DNA from: Emcibacter sp.
GTDB taxonomy: Bacteria > Pseudomonadota > Alphaproteobacteria > Sphingomonadales > Emcibacteraceae
NCBI GenBank assembly: GCA_021647465.1
Contig: JAKIUQ010000005.1
Coordinates: 157,222 to 221,221 of the forward strand
Length of the DNA stretch: 64,000 nucleotides
Reading direction: 5' to 3'
The notes below the pieces were generated by a model, which did no database searches, was not told where the DNA came from, and was given only the letters and a program-made list of their open reading frames with translations. A program made the translations under genes and the position numbers. Position 1 is the stretch's first letter; each line of letters starts with the position of its first letter. Shown here piece by piece: positions 1-9,085 of this stretch.

Positions 1-769
1 CGGAATGAAGCGCAAAAAACCGTTCAAACAGGCCGCCAAAACTATGGTGCCAGGGCAGATAGCATAGAAACCGCATTTTTGGCGCCGGCTGCCATAATAA
101 TTCCAAGGCCTTTTGCTGGCTCATGATGTTGCTGTGATGAAGCTGCACGCCCTTGGGAAAGCCGCTGGTGCCAGAAGTATACATGATCATAGCCAATTGG
201 GACGGGGCGACATTCTGGAAAATTTTCTCTATATTACTCACTGTTTCCGGGCTTGTTTCATGGGCAGCGGCGTCATCAAAGAAAGCAAGTTCTTTGACAT
301 CAATATTGCCGTGTGCTGTCTTTGGAGATAGCAGAAGTAATTTTTCAGGCAGGCAATCCGCCTGTAAAGAAGTTATTTTTTCTGGGGCATCACTGACGAG
401 CATGGCCCCCTCGGAGAATTTGATTAAATCCTCCATTAAGGCATCAGGATATTTGGCGAAAATTGGCACGCTCACCAATCCGCAGCTCATGACAGCCATT
501 TCCGTTACCAGCCTGCGGTAATTATTTCCGGCTATGAAAATGACCCTGTTCAGGCAATCATTATCAGGATCAAGACCACTGCGCAGAAAGTAAGCGGAAA
601 GAGAAATTATATCCCGGGTTAATTCAGACCATGACCAATATTTATAGTCACCAGAACGGCGTTCTGCGAAAGCTGGTGCTGGTCCATAGGCATCCCTGTT
701 GTTAAGAAACATAATCCCGACATTGGGCGTGAATTCTCCAAGCTCAATATCAGATTTTAAAATGTTCAT
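1..769 (-). CDS. AMP-forming acyl-CoA ligase, 5' part (gene runs off the window)
   Basis: An open frame of 256 codons starts with ATG at 769 and continues past base 1, so only the N-terminal part is present. The adenylate-forming P-loop YTSGTSGFPKG lies at residues 197-207, followed by the A4-like segment YLPWHHSFGGLFER near 237-250. Enzymes of this family activate a carboxylic acid with ATP and load it onto CoA in the cytoplasm. The start lies 52 bases after the crotonase stop, in the same direction, so the three genes probably form one operon. Substrate cannot be read from the fragment. The neighbours suggest an aromatic or alicyclic acid, while the LPWHHSFGGLFER segment also resembles long-chain fatty acyl-CoA ligases. 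Family call is firm, substrate open. Confidence 0.85.
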   Translation of the reverse strand, partial: MNILKSDIELGEFTPNVGIMFLNNRDAYGPAPAFAERRSGDYKYWSWSELTRDIISLSAYFLRSGLDPDNDCLNRVIFIAGNNYRRLVTEMAVMSCGLVSVPIFAKYPDALMEDLIKFSEGAMLVSDAPEKITSLQADCLPEKLLLLSPKTAHGNIDVKELAFFDDAAAHETSPETVSNIEKIFQNVAPSQLAMIMYTSGTSGFPKGVQLHHSNIMSQQKALELLWQPAPKMRFLCYLPWHHSFGGLFERFFALHS

Positions 770-821
770 AACCAATACCTTCTATCTCTGTTTTGCTTTC
801 CCTTATTTGGTCTTTGGGGTT

Positions 822-1598
822 TTAAGTATTTTTCCATATGGGTGTTTTTTTTGCCAGAAAAGCATTGATGCCTTCGACGGCATCATGGCTGTTCATTAAT
901 TCATTCAGGTATAAACGTTCAAGATCGCAGATATGCTGACGGTAGTGGGTGTTTATGCTCATCCGTACGGCCTGATTGGCAAATCGCAAACTGCTGGCGC
1001 TTTGGGGAAGGATATTCTGCTCAAGATATTGATCAACAAATTGATCTAATTCGCTGCTCTTGGCGATGTGATTAATAAGGCCGGCGTCCCTCATTTCCTG
1101 CGCGGTGACTTTGGCACCCGACAGCAGCATATGTACCGCCATGGCACCATTACCCAGAAAAGGCAGCAGGGCCGCGGCCACCGGCGGGAAGACCCCAAGC
1201 TGGATTTCCGGCACCGCATATTTCGACCTCTCATCCGCAAATATCATGCCGCAGGCAATGGCGAGCTCAAAGCCGCCGCCAAGGCACAGGCCGGATGTTT
1301 TCGCCAGCGTCGGAACAGGGTGGGACAAAATATCGCCGATCATCAAATGAAAGCCCGGCAGCATTTCATCCACCATCTCGGCGGTATGTTCCTCAACACT
1401 GGCCCCAAAACTGAAATGATTTCCGGCCCCTGTAAAAATTATGATTTTTCGATTCGGGTTATTCAGGTCGTCTTTCAGGAAATTTCTAATTTCCGTCATC
1501 ATGGCTTTGGTGAGGATATTTGCGGGGGGATCAAGGAGGGCCACTTCGACAACCTGACCGTCATATTTTTCAATTATTTCAAGAGTTTGATAGGTCAT
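822..1598 (-). CDS. Crotonase-family hydratase, cyclohexa-1,5-dienecarbonyl-CoA hydratase-like
   Basis: A protein of about 258 residues with the crotonase fold. The oxyanion-hole segments are FSFGASVEEH and GLCLGGGFELA. GASVEEH and the overall sequence are reminiscent of Dch, which hydrates cyclohexa-1,5-diene-carbonyl-CoA in anaerobic benzoate breakdown; this is from memory of the family. A GTG at 1604 overlaps the preceding stop by one base, but the ATG at 1598 has AGGA about 9 bases upstream and is preferred. The preceding gene is a Had-like dehydrogenase, the next enzyme of that route. A general enoyl-CoA hydratase is the alternative. Confidence 0.7.
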   Translation of the reverse strand: MTYQTLEIIEKYDGQVVEVALLDPPANILTKAMMTEIRNFLKDDLNNPNRKIIIFTGAGNHFSFGASVEEHTAEMVDEMLPGFHLMIGDILSHPVPTLAKTSGLCLGGGFELAIACGMIFADERSKYAVPEIQLGVFPPVAAALLPFLGNGAMAVHMLLSGAKVTAQEMRDAGLINHIAKSSELDQFVDQYLEQNILPQSASSLRFANQAVRMSINTHYRQHICDLERLYLNELMNSHDAVEGINAFLAKKTPIWKNT

Positions 1599-1603
1599 TT
1601 TCA

Positions 1604-2674
1604 CTAATCCTGATCTGGAACCATAATGGCCCGGCGGCTCAATTTATGGGCATTGGCCAGTGTGATAACGTCGTTTAATTGGGATAGGGGATATTCAATT
1701 ATATTATCCCGCAAGTTGATACTGCCGTCCAAAACGCCCTTGACGACCGCCGGATAATATTTTGGACTACAGCCCCAATTGCCAAATATGTCAGCATCAA
1801 AGGCCATGATATTGCTCAGGCGTAATTCCAGTTTACCCATTGTAAAGCCAATAATGCCAAGCGTTCCGGCAAAAGTTAACAAAGAAAAAGCCACATTTTG
1901 ACCCGCTGTCGATCCGCTGGTTTCATATATCTTCCATTGATATTTGGGCAGCTTATGTTCCTTAACCAGCGCGCGGATCTGGCTTTTAATATCGCGGCTG
2001 TCCATGCCTGCGGTGCAGATACCAAAATCAGCGCCCTGCTGTTTAACGGCGGTAATTTTTGTCTCGTCAATATCCAGTGCAATAACCGTTGCGCCCCTGT
2101 TATGGGCATGCTGCGCCATATATAATCCGACGCCGCCCGTGCCAATAACGATAGCCAAATCACCCTTTTTTAAACCGCTGCGGATCATGGATTGATAGGG
2201 GGTCGTGATGGCATCGGCGATGACAGACATATCCTGTAGCTTGAAATCACCAAGGTTATCAGGTATCTGGCAAAGGAAGCGGGCAGGGACTTTGATATGG
2301 CTGGCAAAACCGCCGGCAAAATCATTGCCGGGCATTAATTGATGTTGGCAGATATTGTCGCGCCCTGCCTTACAAAGCACACATTCCCCGCAAGGCAGAA
2401 CCGCCGGAATGATGACTTTTTTTTCCAGCATATTTTGATAATTTTTTCCGGCAAATTCCACTGTGCCGCTAATTTCATGGCCAAGGATCAAGGGCAGATC
2501 ATGCTTGGTGCCGACCGCGCCGGATATAAATCCCAAGTCCGTATGGCAAAGGCCGCATCCCGCGACTTTTACCACCACATCCTCATCGGAAATACCATCA
2601 ATGAGAAAGGCGCGTTTTTCCAGCGGCTTGCCTTTGCTTGCAAAAAACATTCCCCATGCTTCTATTGGCGACAT
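1604..2674 (-). CDS. Zinc-dependent alcohol dehydrogenase, 6-hydroxycyclohex-1-ene-1-carbonyl-CoA dehydrogenase-like
   Basis: A 356-residue medium-chain dehydrogenase. GCGLCHTD near residues 39-46 and GHEISG supply catalytic zinc ligands. CGECVLCKAGRDNIC is the four-cysteine structural zinc site, and GTGGVGLY is the Rossmann nucleotide-binding turn. Opening residues such as VVVKVAGCGLCHTD and VIIPAVLPCGECVLC resemble Had of the benzoyl-CoA pathway, which oxidises 6-hydroxycyclohex-1-ene-1-carbonyl-CoA with NAD. It is the first gene of the minus-strand set, with an AT-rich leader upstream. Another alcohol substrate is possible; pairing with a Dch-like hydratase supports the narrower call. Confidence 0.7.
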   Translation of the reverse strand: MSPIEAWGMFFASKGKPLEKRAFLIDGISDEDVVVKVAGCGLCHTDLGFISGAVGTKHDLPLILGHEISGTVEFAGKNYQNMLEKKVIIPAVLPCGECVLCKAGRDNICQHQLMPGNDFAGGFASHIKVPARFLCQIPDNLGDFKLQDMSVIADAITTPYQSMIRSGLKKGDLAIVIGTGGVGLYMAQHAHNRGATVIALDIDETKITAVKQQGADFGICTAGMDSRDIKSQIRALVKEHKLPKYQWKIYETSGSTAGQNVAFSLLTFAGTLGIIGFTMGKLELRLSNIMAFDADIFGNWGCSPKYYPAVVKGVLDGSINLRDNIIEYPLSQLNDVITLANAHKLSRRAIMVPDQD

Positions 2675-3052
2675 ATCTTTCTCCTTGGGCGGGCTGTTTC
2701 GTTAAATGTCCTTATTTTTGGCTGCAAAATTAATTAACCGACCATTCGTTAAGTTAATAAAAAATATATGCTTTAGCAATGAAAAATTTCCTAAACTACA
2801 AAGAAAATCCTGCAATTATAAGATACTAATGAATATAATTAATGTATTAAATTAATGTTGTTGTGTGGTTTAATTGACCAATTATAAAGCATGCATCAGG
2901 ATTTAAGTATGATGTAAGTCAATTATTGGAAGAGCCTTATTAAAGATGTTAAGGGAAAAAGATGAGGGATATTATCCTCAAAATCTGAGGGTCATTCAGC
3001 GAAATATATGATAAATCATGGTTGTTAGAAGCTGATTCTATAGTTCTTTGCG
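2675..3052. other. AT-rich intergenic region
   Basis: This 378-base gap lies between the dehydrogenase start and the patatin stop. I find no credible gene. It must hold the promoter of the minus-strand aromatic-type operon, and it contains a short weak hairpin (CCTCA/TGAGG at 2976-2990) downstream of the patatin gene. Confidence 0.6.
2734..2752. promoter_or_regulatory. Possible TetR-type operator
   Basis: TTAACCGACCATTCGTTAA has outer TTAAC/GTTAA arms and AACCGA/TCGTT half-sites, much like operators bound by TetR-family repressors of acyl-CoA and phenylacetate pathways. It lies about 60 bases before the dehydrogenase start. The palindrome is imperfect and no regulator gene is nearby, so the call is tentative. 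Confidence 0.3.
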
Positions 3053-5317
3053 TTAAAAAGATTGCCCCAGTGAGAAATGCAGGGATTGCTCATTACGGTC
3101 TGTCATACCAAATCCGAAATATATTGGCCCAATGGGACTATCTATGCCAAGAAAGACGCTGCCGGCAAAAATTAATGACTGTAAATTCACATCATTCTTA
3201 TTATCCCAAACGTTACCCGTTTCGACCGACGCACCGATATAAATGGGGAAATCTATGATATTAAGCTGTTCTTTTGTTAACTGCCTGTGATAACGGATTG
3301 CGCCATAACCCAGAAAAGCGCCGCTAAGTTGTCTCCTCGCAACGCCAGACATAAATTGAAAGCCCCCCATTGAAAAGGCGGAAGGTACTTGGCCGTCGCG
3401 GCTGAAGGTCGCCCCTGCCACAAGGGTAAAGTCCAATGTGTTTTTACCGAAACTTTTAACATATCGCGCCCCGGCCTGAAAAAGATTAAATTCATTATTG
3501 CCGCCCAGAATTTTTCGGGCACCATAATAGGTCATGGATACCCTGAGCCCCTCTTTGGGGAAGCTGATACGATCAAATGTGTCGACGTTTAATTGGGCTA
3601 TCATGGCCGTAGAAATGAATCTTTCCCCACTAAAGAAAGAAAAGCTTCCATCATTTTCACGAATTTTGATCCATTGCCGACTCATTCCGGCTTTGATTTC
3701 GCCCCATGTGCCCAGTAGCAGCCCCCCAAAGGCGCTAAAATCGACTGCAGAAATGCGCAATTCCTCTGTGATAACGCCATCTTCATAGACTGAACTATTG
3801 TTCGCGCCGATGGAAGCCTTCCCTGAAATAAACAGATTAGAGACGATGTTAAGCGGTTGATAATATTCCCCGGCGAGTAATAGATTTTCCCCGGTTTCCG
3901 CATCAAACCGCAGTTCAGCGCCAAGGTCATTCACTTCAGTCATTGTCAGGCTGGACAGCAGGCTATAGCTGCTATCGCCTTTTATGTTATCGGACAATAA
4001 CAGCCCGAAACGAATATGGTTCTTGCCAATGGAGCTTGCCGTTGCTTTAATCAGGACACCTGTTTTTCCATCTTCGGTAATGAGGTCATAGGAAACACGT
4101 TCAAATGCTTCCAGGCCATATACTTTGGCTATTTTTTTATTGAGCTCTTCAGGCGATAGAGGCAACCCCGTTTTGATTTCCAGATGCCGCAATATCATTT
4201 GATCGGATAGATTGGTATCATTTTCGATACGGACAAATTCTATGACTGGGGGTAATTTTTTTGTGACCAATTGTATATTGTTTGTATCGGCATATTGGCT
4301 TAATCTTGCTTTAAATTTACGGGCGGCGATGGCTCCTTTGGGAATAGCCTCGGTTATCTTCATAAAGTCGCCATTCGTTAAGCCGACCAAATCCGGACGG
4401 ATAATGATATGATCAAGCTTCGATTTTTTCAGAGCGTCTATCTGGCGCACAGAATTATTATGGCCCAGAAGGCGGATTAACTGGTCTGTTACGCTTAAGA
4501 CAGATGTTATGTTATTCTTTGTCAGAAGAGGGCTGCCCACATCAACCACAATGATAAAATCTGCGCCCATATTCCGAACAATATCAATGGGCACATTGTT
4601 GGCCACACTGCCATCGATCAGCAGGCGGCCATCCAGTTCTACCGGCGGCAAAAGAGCCGGAATTGACATGCTGGCAAACAGGGCAAGCCCCAGGTCGCCT
4701 TTTTTTAATATGGCGGCTTTTCCCGTTTCTATATCGGTTGCGATGGCCCGAAAACGGATGGGCAGATCGTCAAAATTTTTGATATTTTGAACCGGATAAG
4801 TGCGTTGTTTTAACTGCAGAAGAAGTTTCTGACCTTTAATCAATCCCTTTGGGAAAGCGATTTTTCCACCTTTAAACCCGAGTTTGAAATCCATGAGCCG
4901 GTCATCGTCAGATCTTTTATGGCGAAATTGCATATCCTTGCGCTCGGTGCGATCGTCAAATATATTTTGCCAGTCAATATCATGGACAATTTTCTCAATT
5001 TCAAGGGCCGTATAACCAGAGGCGTAAAGGCCGCCCACCACGGCGCCCATGCTGGTGCCTGCGATCATATCTACGGCAATATCCATCTCTTCCAATATTT
5101 TTAACACCCCGATATGGGCCGCGCCCCGCGCGCCGCCTCCGCTTAAGACAAGGCCTATTTTGGGTTTTGATTTTTTCTGCGGGAGGTCGTTCTCTATGGT
5201 TTTCTTGGCAAAAACATGGGGAGGATACAGGAGAATGAATATGGTTAACAGCAGGTACGGGATGCGCATTAATGAATGCGGTTTATGATGTGATGCAGGA
5301 TATGAGTTATCATTCAT
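3053..5317 (-). CDS. Patatin-like phospholipase with C-terminal outer-membrane barrel (type Vd / PlpD-like)
   Basis: A 754-residue exported protein. A hydrophobic signal segment ends near residue 37 (HVFAKK). The patatin domain follows, with the oxyanion loop GGGARG at 60-65, nucleophile motif GTSMG with Ser89, and Asp235 in LIDGS completing the dyad. Residues about 360-420 look like one POTRA domain, and the remainder is a BamA/D15-like beta-barrel ending in phenylalanine, the usual signal for the BAM complex. The order patatin-POTRA-barrel matches type Vd autotransporters, which place a lipase at the outer membrane. A second possible start, Met17, gives a more typical signal peptide. The gene stands alone. 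Confidence 0.85.
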   Translation of the reverse strand: MNDNSYPASHHKPHSLMRIPYLLLTIFILLYPPHVFAKKTIENDLPQKKSKPKIGLVLSGGGARGAAHIGVLKILEEMDIAVDMIAGTSMGAVVGGLYASGYTALEIEKIVHDIDWQNIFDDRTERKDMQFRHKRSDDDRLMDFKLGFKGGKIAFPKGLIKGQKLLLQLKQRTYPVQNIKNFDDLPIRFRAIATDIETGKAAILKKGDLGLALFASMSIPALLPPVELDGRLLIDGSVANNVPIDIVRNMGADFIIVVDVGSPLLTKNNITSVLSVTDQLIRLLGHNNSVRQIDALKKSKLDHIIIRPDLVGLTNGDFMKITEAIPKGAIAARKFKARLSQYADTNNIQLVTKKLPPVIEFVRIENDTNLSDQMILRHLEIKTGLPLSPEELNKKIAKVYGLEAFERVSYDLITEDGKTGVLIKATASSIGKNHIRFGLLLSDNIKGDSSYSLLSSLTMTEVNDLGAELRFDAETGENLLLAGEYYQPLNIVSNLFISGKASIGANNSSVYEDGVITEELRISAVDFSAFGGLLLGTWGEIKAGMSRQWIKIRENDGSFSFFSGERFISTAMIAQLNVDTFDRISFPKEGLRVSMTYYGARKILGGNNEFNLFQAGARYVKSFGKNTLDFTLVAGATFSRDGQVPSAFSMGGFQFMSGVARRQLSGAFLGYGAIRYHRQLTKEQLNIIDFPIYIGASVETGNVWDNKNDVNLQSLIFAGSVFLGIDSPIGPIYFGFGMTDRNEQSLHFSLGQSF

Positions 5318-5500
5318 TTTATATTCAGATTCTTATGTTAATTATTATAAAAGCTCAATGATTGATGGAATTTAAGACTTAATTTAACATTTTTTGAATT
5401 AAAATCTCCCATTTTTTAATTGCTCATAAAATATTAAGCATTATAAAAGCTTAAATCGTAAAAATAACCAATAGTAACTATTAAACAGGCGGATGAATAA

Positions 5501-5857
5501 ATGAGAGTATGGCGTAACTTTAGCATGGCATTTTTAGGGGCAACATTTTTCTTCGGGATGGCTCAACAGGCTTTGGCTTTTGGGCAATCTGATCATATTG
5601 TGATTGCCGATAAAATGGTTATCCTTGAGCAATATGAAGACGCTAAAAAAATATACCGGAAGATCATAGACTCATCCAAGCCCTCGGTTACGGTCGCTTA
5701 TGCTCATTATAAACTTGGCGCGATGTATAAAAGACAAAATGATCCGGACAAGGCCAAAGAAGAATATAAAAAAGGCCTGTATAGCTTGAAGAAATCCGGT
5801 CAAAGTAATCATCAGATAGCCAAACATCTTACCCAAGCCTTAAATGTTTTTGATTGA
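5501..5857 (+). CDS. Small secreted TPR-like protein
   Basis: A 118-residue protein with a signal peptide cleaved after QQALA near residue 26. The mature part contains helical repeat pairs typical of tetratricopeptide repeats (EQYEDAKKIYRKII and AHYKLGAMYKRQNDPDKAKEEYKKGL). It probably acts as a periplasmic protein-protein adaptor; no partner is indicated. It converges with ilvD, whose end lies 8 bases away. No specific family is recognised. Confidence 0.7.
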   Translation: MRVWRNFSMAFLGATFFFGMAQQALAFGQSDHIVIADKMVILEQYEDAKKIYRKIIDSSKPSVTVAYAHYKLGAMYKRQNDPDKAKEEYKKGLYSLKKSGQSNHQIAKHLTQALNVFD

Positions 5858-5864
5858 TGAATTT

Positions 5865-7730
5865 TCACTCTTGCGGCTCTTCCCGGGTTGCCAGATTGGA
5901 AATATCTCTAATCGCCCCCTTGTCGGCTGATGTTGCCATCAAGGCGTAGGCCTGCAAGGCTTTTGAAACTTTTCGGGGGCGGGGGGCTGTTGGTTTCCAG
6001 CCGTTTTTGCCTTTGGCATTCATGAGCTTTCGGCGTTTCGCCAGTTCCTGATCGGATATGTCGATACGGATGATCCTGCGGGGAATATCAATGTCAATCA
6101 CATCCCCATTTTCAACCAATGCAATCGCGCCGCCAGAAGCCGCTTCCGGGGAGACATGACCAATGCTTAGGCCCGATGTGCCGCCGGAAAAACGCCCGTC
6201 TGTGACCAGCGCGCATTTGCTGCCCAGTCCCATGGCCTTTAAATATGATGTGGGATAGAGCATTTCCTGCATGCCGGGGCCGCCTCTGGGGCCTTCATAA
6301 CGAATAATAACGACGTCTCCGGCCTGTATTTTGCCGGTTGTGATGCCTTTAACGGCATCCTCCTGACTTTCATAGAGCCGGGCGGGGCCGGAGAAGGTTA
6401 AATTTTCATCATCCACGCCGGCGGTTTTAACGATGCAGCCATCAAGGGCAATATTCCCCTGCAGAACGGCAAGCCCGCCGTCTTGGCTATAGGCGTTTTC
6501 CACGGAACGAATGCAGCCGCCTTTGCGGTCAAGGTCAAGGGCTGTATACCGGCGGTTTTGAGAGAAGGCTTCGGTAGTTCTAACGCCGCCCGGCGCGGCC
6601 CTGAAATAGGTCAGTATATCTTCATCTGTTGTGCGGGTAATATCATATTCCTGAATAAGCTGCGCGATGCTGTTGCCACTGACAGTGCCGCAGTCGCGGT
6701 GGAGAAGGCCGCCTTTTTCCAATTCCCCCAGAATGCTCATGATGCCGCCCGCCCGGTGCGCATCTTCCATATGATATTCCTGGGTGGCCGGGGCCAGTTT
6801 GCAGATATTGGGCACTTTTTTCGAGAGCCGGTCAATATCATTCATGGTGAAGTCAACTTCCGCCTCCTGCGCGGCGGCCAGAAGATGCAGCACCGTGTTG
6901 GTTGAACCGCCCATGGCAATATCAAGTGTTATGGCATTTTCAAAGGCTTTGAAACTTGCAATGGATATTGGCAGAACAGAATGGTCATCATCTTCATAAT
7001 AGGCTTTGGTGTTTTTGGTGATGGTTCTTGCGGCCTTCAGAAACAGCTCTTTTCTGTCGGCGTGGGTGGCGAGCAAAGTGCCATTGCCGGGCAAAGACAG
7101 GCCCAAAACCTCTGTCAGGCAATTCATGCTGTTGGCGGTAAACATGCCGGAACATGATCCGCAAGTGGGGCAGGCTTCGCGCTCGACTTCTTCGACGATT
7201 TCATCGCTCACCGTTGGATCAACGCCCATGATGATGGCATCCACAAGGTCCAGTTTATGATTTACGCTGCTTGTTTTGCCGGCTTCCATGGGCCCGCCAG
7301 AGACAAAGACTGCCGGCATATTCAACCGGAGCGCCGCCATTAACATGCCGGGGGTGATTTTGTCACAGTTGGAAATACAGATCATCGCGTCCGCGCAATG
7401 AGCCTCGACCATATATTCAACGCTATCGGCGATAATTTCACGGCTGGGCAGAGAGTAAAGCATACCATCATGGCCCATGGCAATGCCGTCATCGACAGCT
7501 ATGGTATTGAATTCCTTGGCAATGCCGCCATGCTTTTCAATTTCCCGCGCCACCATTTGGCCAAGGTCTTTTAAATGGACATGCCCCGGAACAAACTGGG
7601 TGAAGCTATTGACCACGGCAATGATCGGCTTGCCGAAATCTTCATCCTTGACACCTGTTGCCCGCCATAATGCCCGTGCGCCAGCCATATTTCGGCCATG
7701 GGTTGATGTTTTTGAACGATAGGGCGGCAT
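5865..7730 (-). CDS. ilvD: Dihydroxy-acid dehydratase
   Basis: A 621-residue protein, the usual IlvD length. It removes water from 2,3-dihydroxy acids to form the 2-oxo acid precursors of valine, leucine and isoleucine. The opening YRSKTSTHGRNMAGARALWR is characteristic. The iron-sulfur cysteines are visible in ISNCDKITPGM and CPTCGSCSGMFTANSM. An AAGGA ribosome-binding site lies 8 bases before the ATG. It is monocistronic. A threonine-dehydratase-type gene for the same amino-acid family lies about 2.4 kb away. Confidence 0.96.
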   Translation of the reverse strand: MPPYRSKTSTHGRNMAGARALWRATGVKDEDFGKPIIAVVNSFTQFVPGHVHLKDLGQMVAREIEKHGGIAKEFNTIAVDDGIAMGHDGMLYSLPSREIIADSVEYMVEAHCADAMICISNCDKITPGMLMAALRLNMPAVFVSGGPMEAGKTSSVNHKLDLVDAIIMGVDPTVSDEIVEEVEREACPTCGSCSGMFTANSMNCLTEVLGLSLPGNGTLLATHADRKELFLKAARTITKNTKAYYEDDDHSVLPISIASFKAFENAITLDIAMGGSTNTVLHLLAAAQEAEVDFTMNDIDRLSKKVPNICKLAPATQEYHMEDAHRAGGIMSILGELEKGGLLHRDCGTVSGNSIAQLIQEYDITRTTDEDILTYFRAAPGGVRTTEAFSQNRRYTALDLDRKGGCIRSVENAYSQDGGLAVLQGNIALDGCIVKTAGVDDENLTFSGPARLYESQEDAVKGITTGKIQAGDVVIIRYEGPRGGPGMQEMLYPTSYLKAMGLGSKCALVTDGRFSGGTSGLSIGHVSPEAASGGAIALVENGDVIDIDIPRRIIRIDISDQELAKRRKLMNAKGKNGWKPTAPRPRKVSKALQAYALMATSADKGAIRDISNLATREEPQE

Positions 7731-7921
7731 ATTTAAATCCTTGCTAAGACAAATTGATATTGTGGCATATCAGTAAGTATATATTATCATTTTGATTTTT
7801 GTCGATATTTTATTGCGAATTTAATCGTAAAAAAAGCTTGGTAAAATTGACAGGTGACAATTACACTATAACCAAATAAGGGACTATTAAGTTCAGAAAA
7901 TATATAACCTCGAGGGAAGAC

Positions 7922-8440
7922 ATGATGATCAACAAAGCCGCAATATTCTTTATATTCTCAGGCAGTATTATTCTGGTTAATAGTCCGGTTCAGGCCGCGC
8001 CGCCGAATACCATGCTGGAATGTGCAAAAATTATTGATGATACGCGCCGTTTGGCTTGTTTTGATGCCGCCGTGAAAAATATACCTGGAAGTCCGGATAT
8101 TATCCAAAAAATGATGCCAACCAAGGAAGAAAAGCTTGCCAGTTTCGGCAAAACACAATTACGGAAATCGCCTGTGAAGGCCGTGCGGGTAAAACAAAAA
8201 AAAGCCGAAGAGAAAGATCTGAAAGAAATTACCTTAAAAGTTAGGAAATCAGCTTATACGGCAACAAAAAAATTCGTTCTATTCATGGAGAATGGTCAGG
8301 TTTGGAAACAGAAAGACGGGGGTAAAATTCGTCTGCCAAAAGGCGCATTTGAGGTTGTCATTAAAAAAGGTATGATCGGCGGATTTAATATGATTGTCCC
8401 GACTAAAAAGACGATTATCAAAGTGATACGCTTGAAATAA
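7922..8440 (+). CDS. Secreted protein of unknown function
   Basis: A 172-residue protein with a signal peptide ending near SPVQA. Directly after it comes a two-cysteine motif, CAKIIDDTRRLACFDAAV, seen at the N-terminus of many uncharacterised proteobacterial exported proteins. The rest is lysine-rich, with a predicted beta-strand tail containing VWKQKDGGKIRLPKGAFEV. It stands alone with a possible weak terminator behind it. I cannot assign a function. Confidence 0.6.
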   Translation: MMINKAAIFFIFSGSIILVNSPVQAAPPNTMLECAKIIDDTRRLACFDAAVKNIPGSPDIIQKMMPTKEEKLASFGKTQLRKSPVKAVRVKQKKAEEKDLKEITLKVRKSAYTATKKFVLFMENGQVWKQKDGGKIRLPKGAFEVVIKKGMIGGFNMIVPTKKTIIKVIRLK

Positions 8441-8501
8441 CAACCATATTCATGGCGCGTCATTTTAAGCTCAATATCCCAAAATGAGACAACCTATTAA
8501 T

Positions 8502-8530
8502 AAACTGTAAAGTATTTGATACAGTTTTAT
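8502..8530 (+). terminator. Possible weak terminator
   Basis: AAACTGTA and TACAGTTT form an 8-base stem with a 10-base loop, followed by TAT. It lies about 60 bases after the secreted-protein stop. The stem is AT-rich, so the call is weak. Confidence 0.3.
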
Positions 8531-8673
8531 CGTATCTATGATTCCTTATTTTCTAGACCTGTCGGTAACGCGTTGAAATTTAATATTAAAATTAATTTGG
8601 CCCATAAATTGCTTAGTCATAAACAAAACCGCTCATGCAGCGGGAATACTGTTAATAGGGTAAGGATTTTCTG

Positions 8674-9039
8674 ATGGTGAATAAATTAGTTCTTTTAATA
8701 TCAACTGTTGTTTTTGTCATGTCGGCGGTTGCGTCACAGGCTGCCACACGGACAAATGCCCCGCTGGAAATGGCTAAAATTGAGAATCCGGATTCTGAAA
8801 GAGAATGTCTGGAGGCATTCGTAAGTTCAAAATTTTCTTATGCCCACCGTCTTTGCCTGTCTCTTGCCCGGCAAGGTCTGCGTGATGCGCAATTGGTCAC
8901 AGGTTTGATGTATGCCTTTGGGGAAGGGACGGAAAAAAATTCTGTTCTGGCCGAATTATGGCTGAATGAGGCGGCCCGGAACGGCAGCATGGAAGCAAAA
9001 GAAGTTCTTGATGATATTCAGGCGCTGGATAAGAAATAG
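8674..9039 (+). CDS. Small secreted Sel1-repeat protein
   Basis: A 121-residue protein with a signal peptide ending around SQAA. The body carries a Sel1-like repeat: QGLRDAQLVTGLMYAFGEGT followed by a second helix pair in AELWLNEAARNGSMEAKEVL. Sel1 repeats form alpha-alpha solenoids that bind partner proteins. Two cysteines (RECLEAF and HRLCLSL) may form a disulfide. It converges with the outer-membrane protein gene. Function is unknown beyond the repeat type. Confidence 0.7.
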   Translation: MVNKLVLLISTVVFVMSAVASQAATRTNAPLEMAKIENPDSERECLEAFVSSKFSYAHRLCLSLARQGLRDAQLVTGLMYAFGEGTEKNSVLAELWLNEAARNGSMEAKEVLDDIQALDKK

Positions 9040-9085
9040 AATATTGAGGCCCATAAAAATTGAGGGGATAAGCAGGTCTTTTTCT

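Noticed and set aside
1068..1607. Long plus-strand frame antisense to the crotonase gene
   Set aside because: It lies fully over a well-supported gene, has no recognisable motif and no ribosome-binding site.
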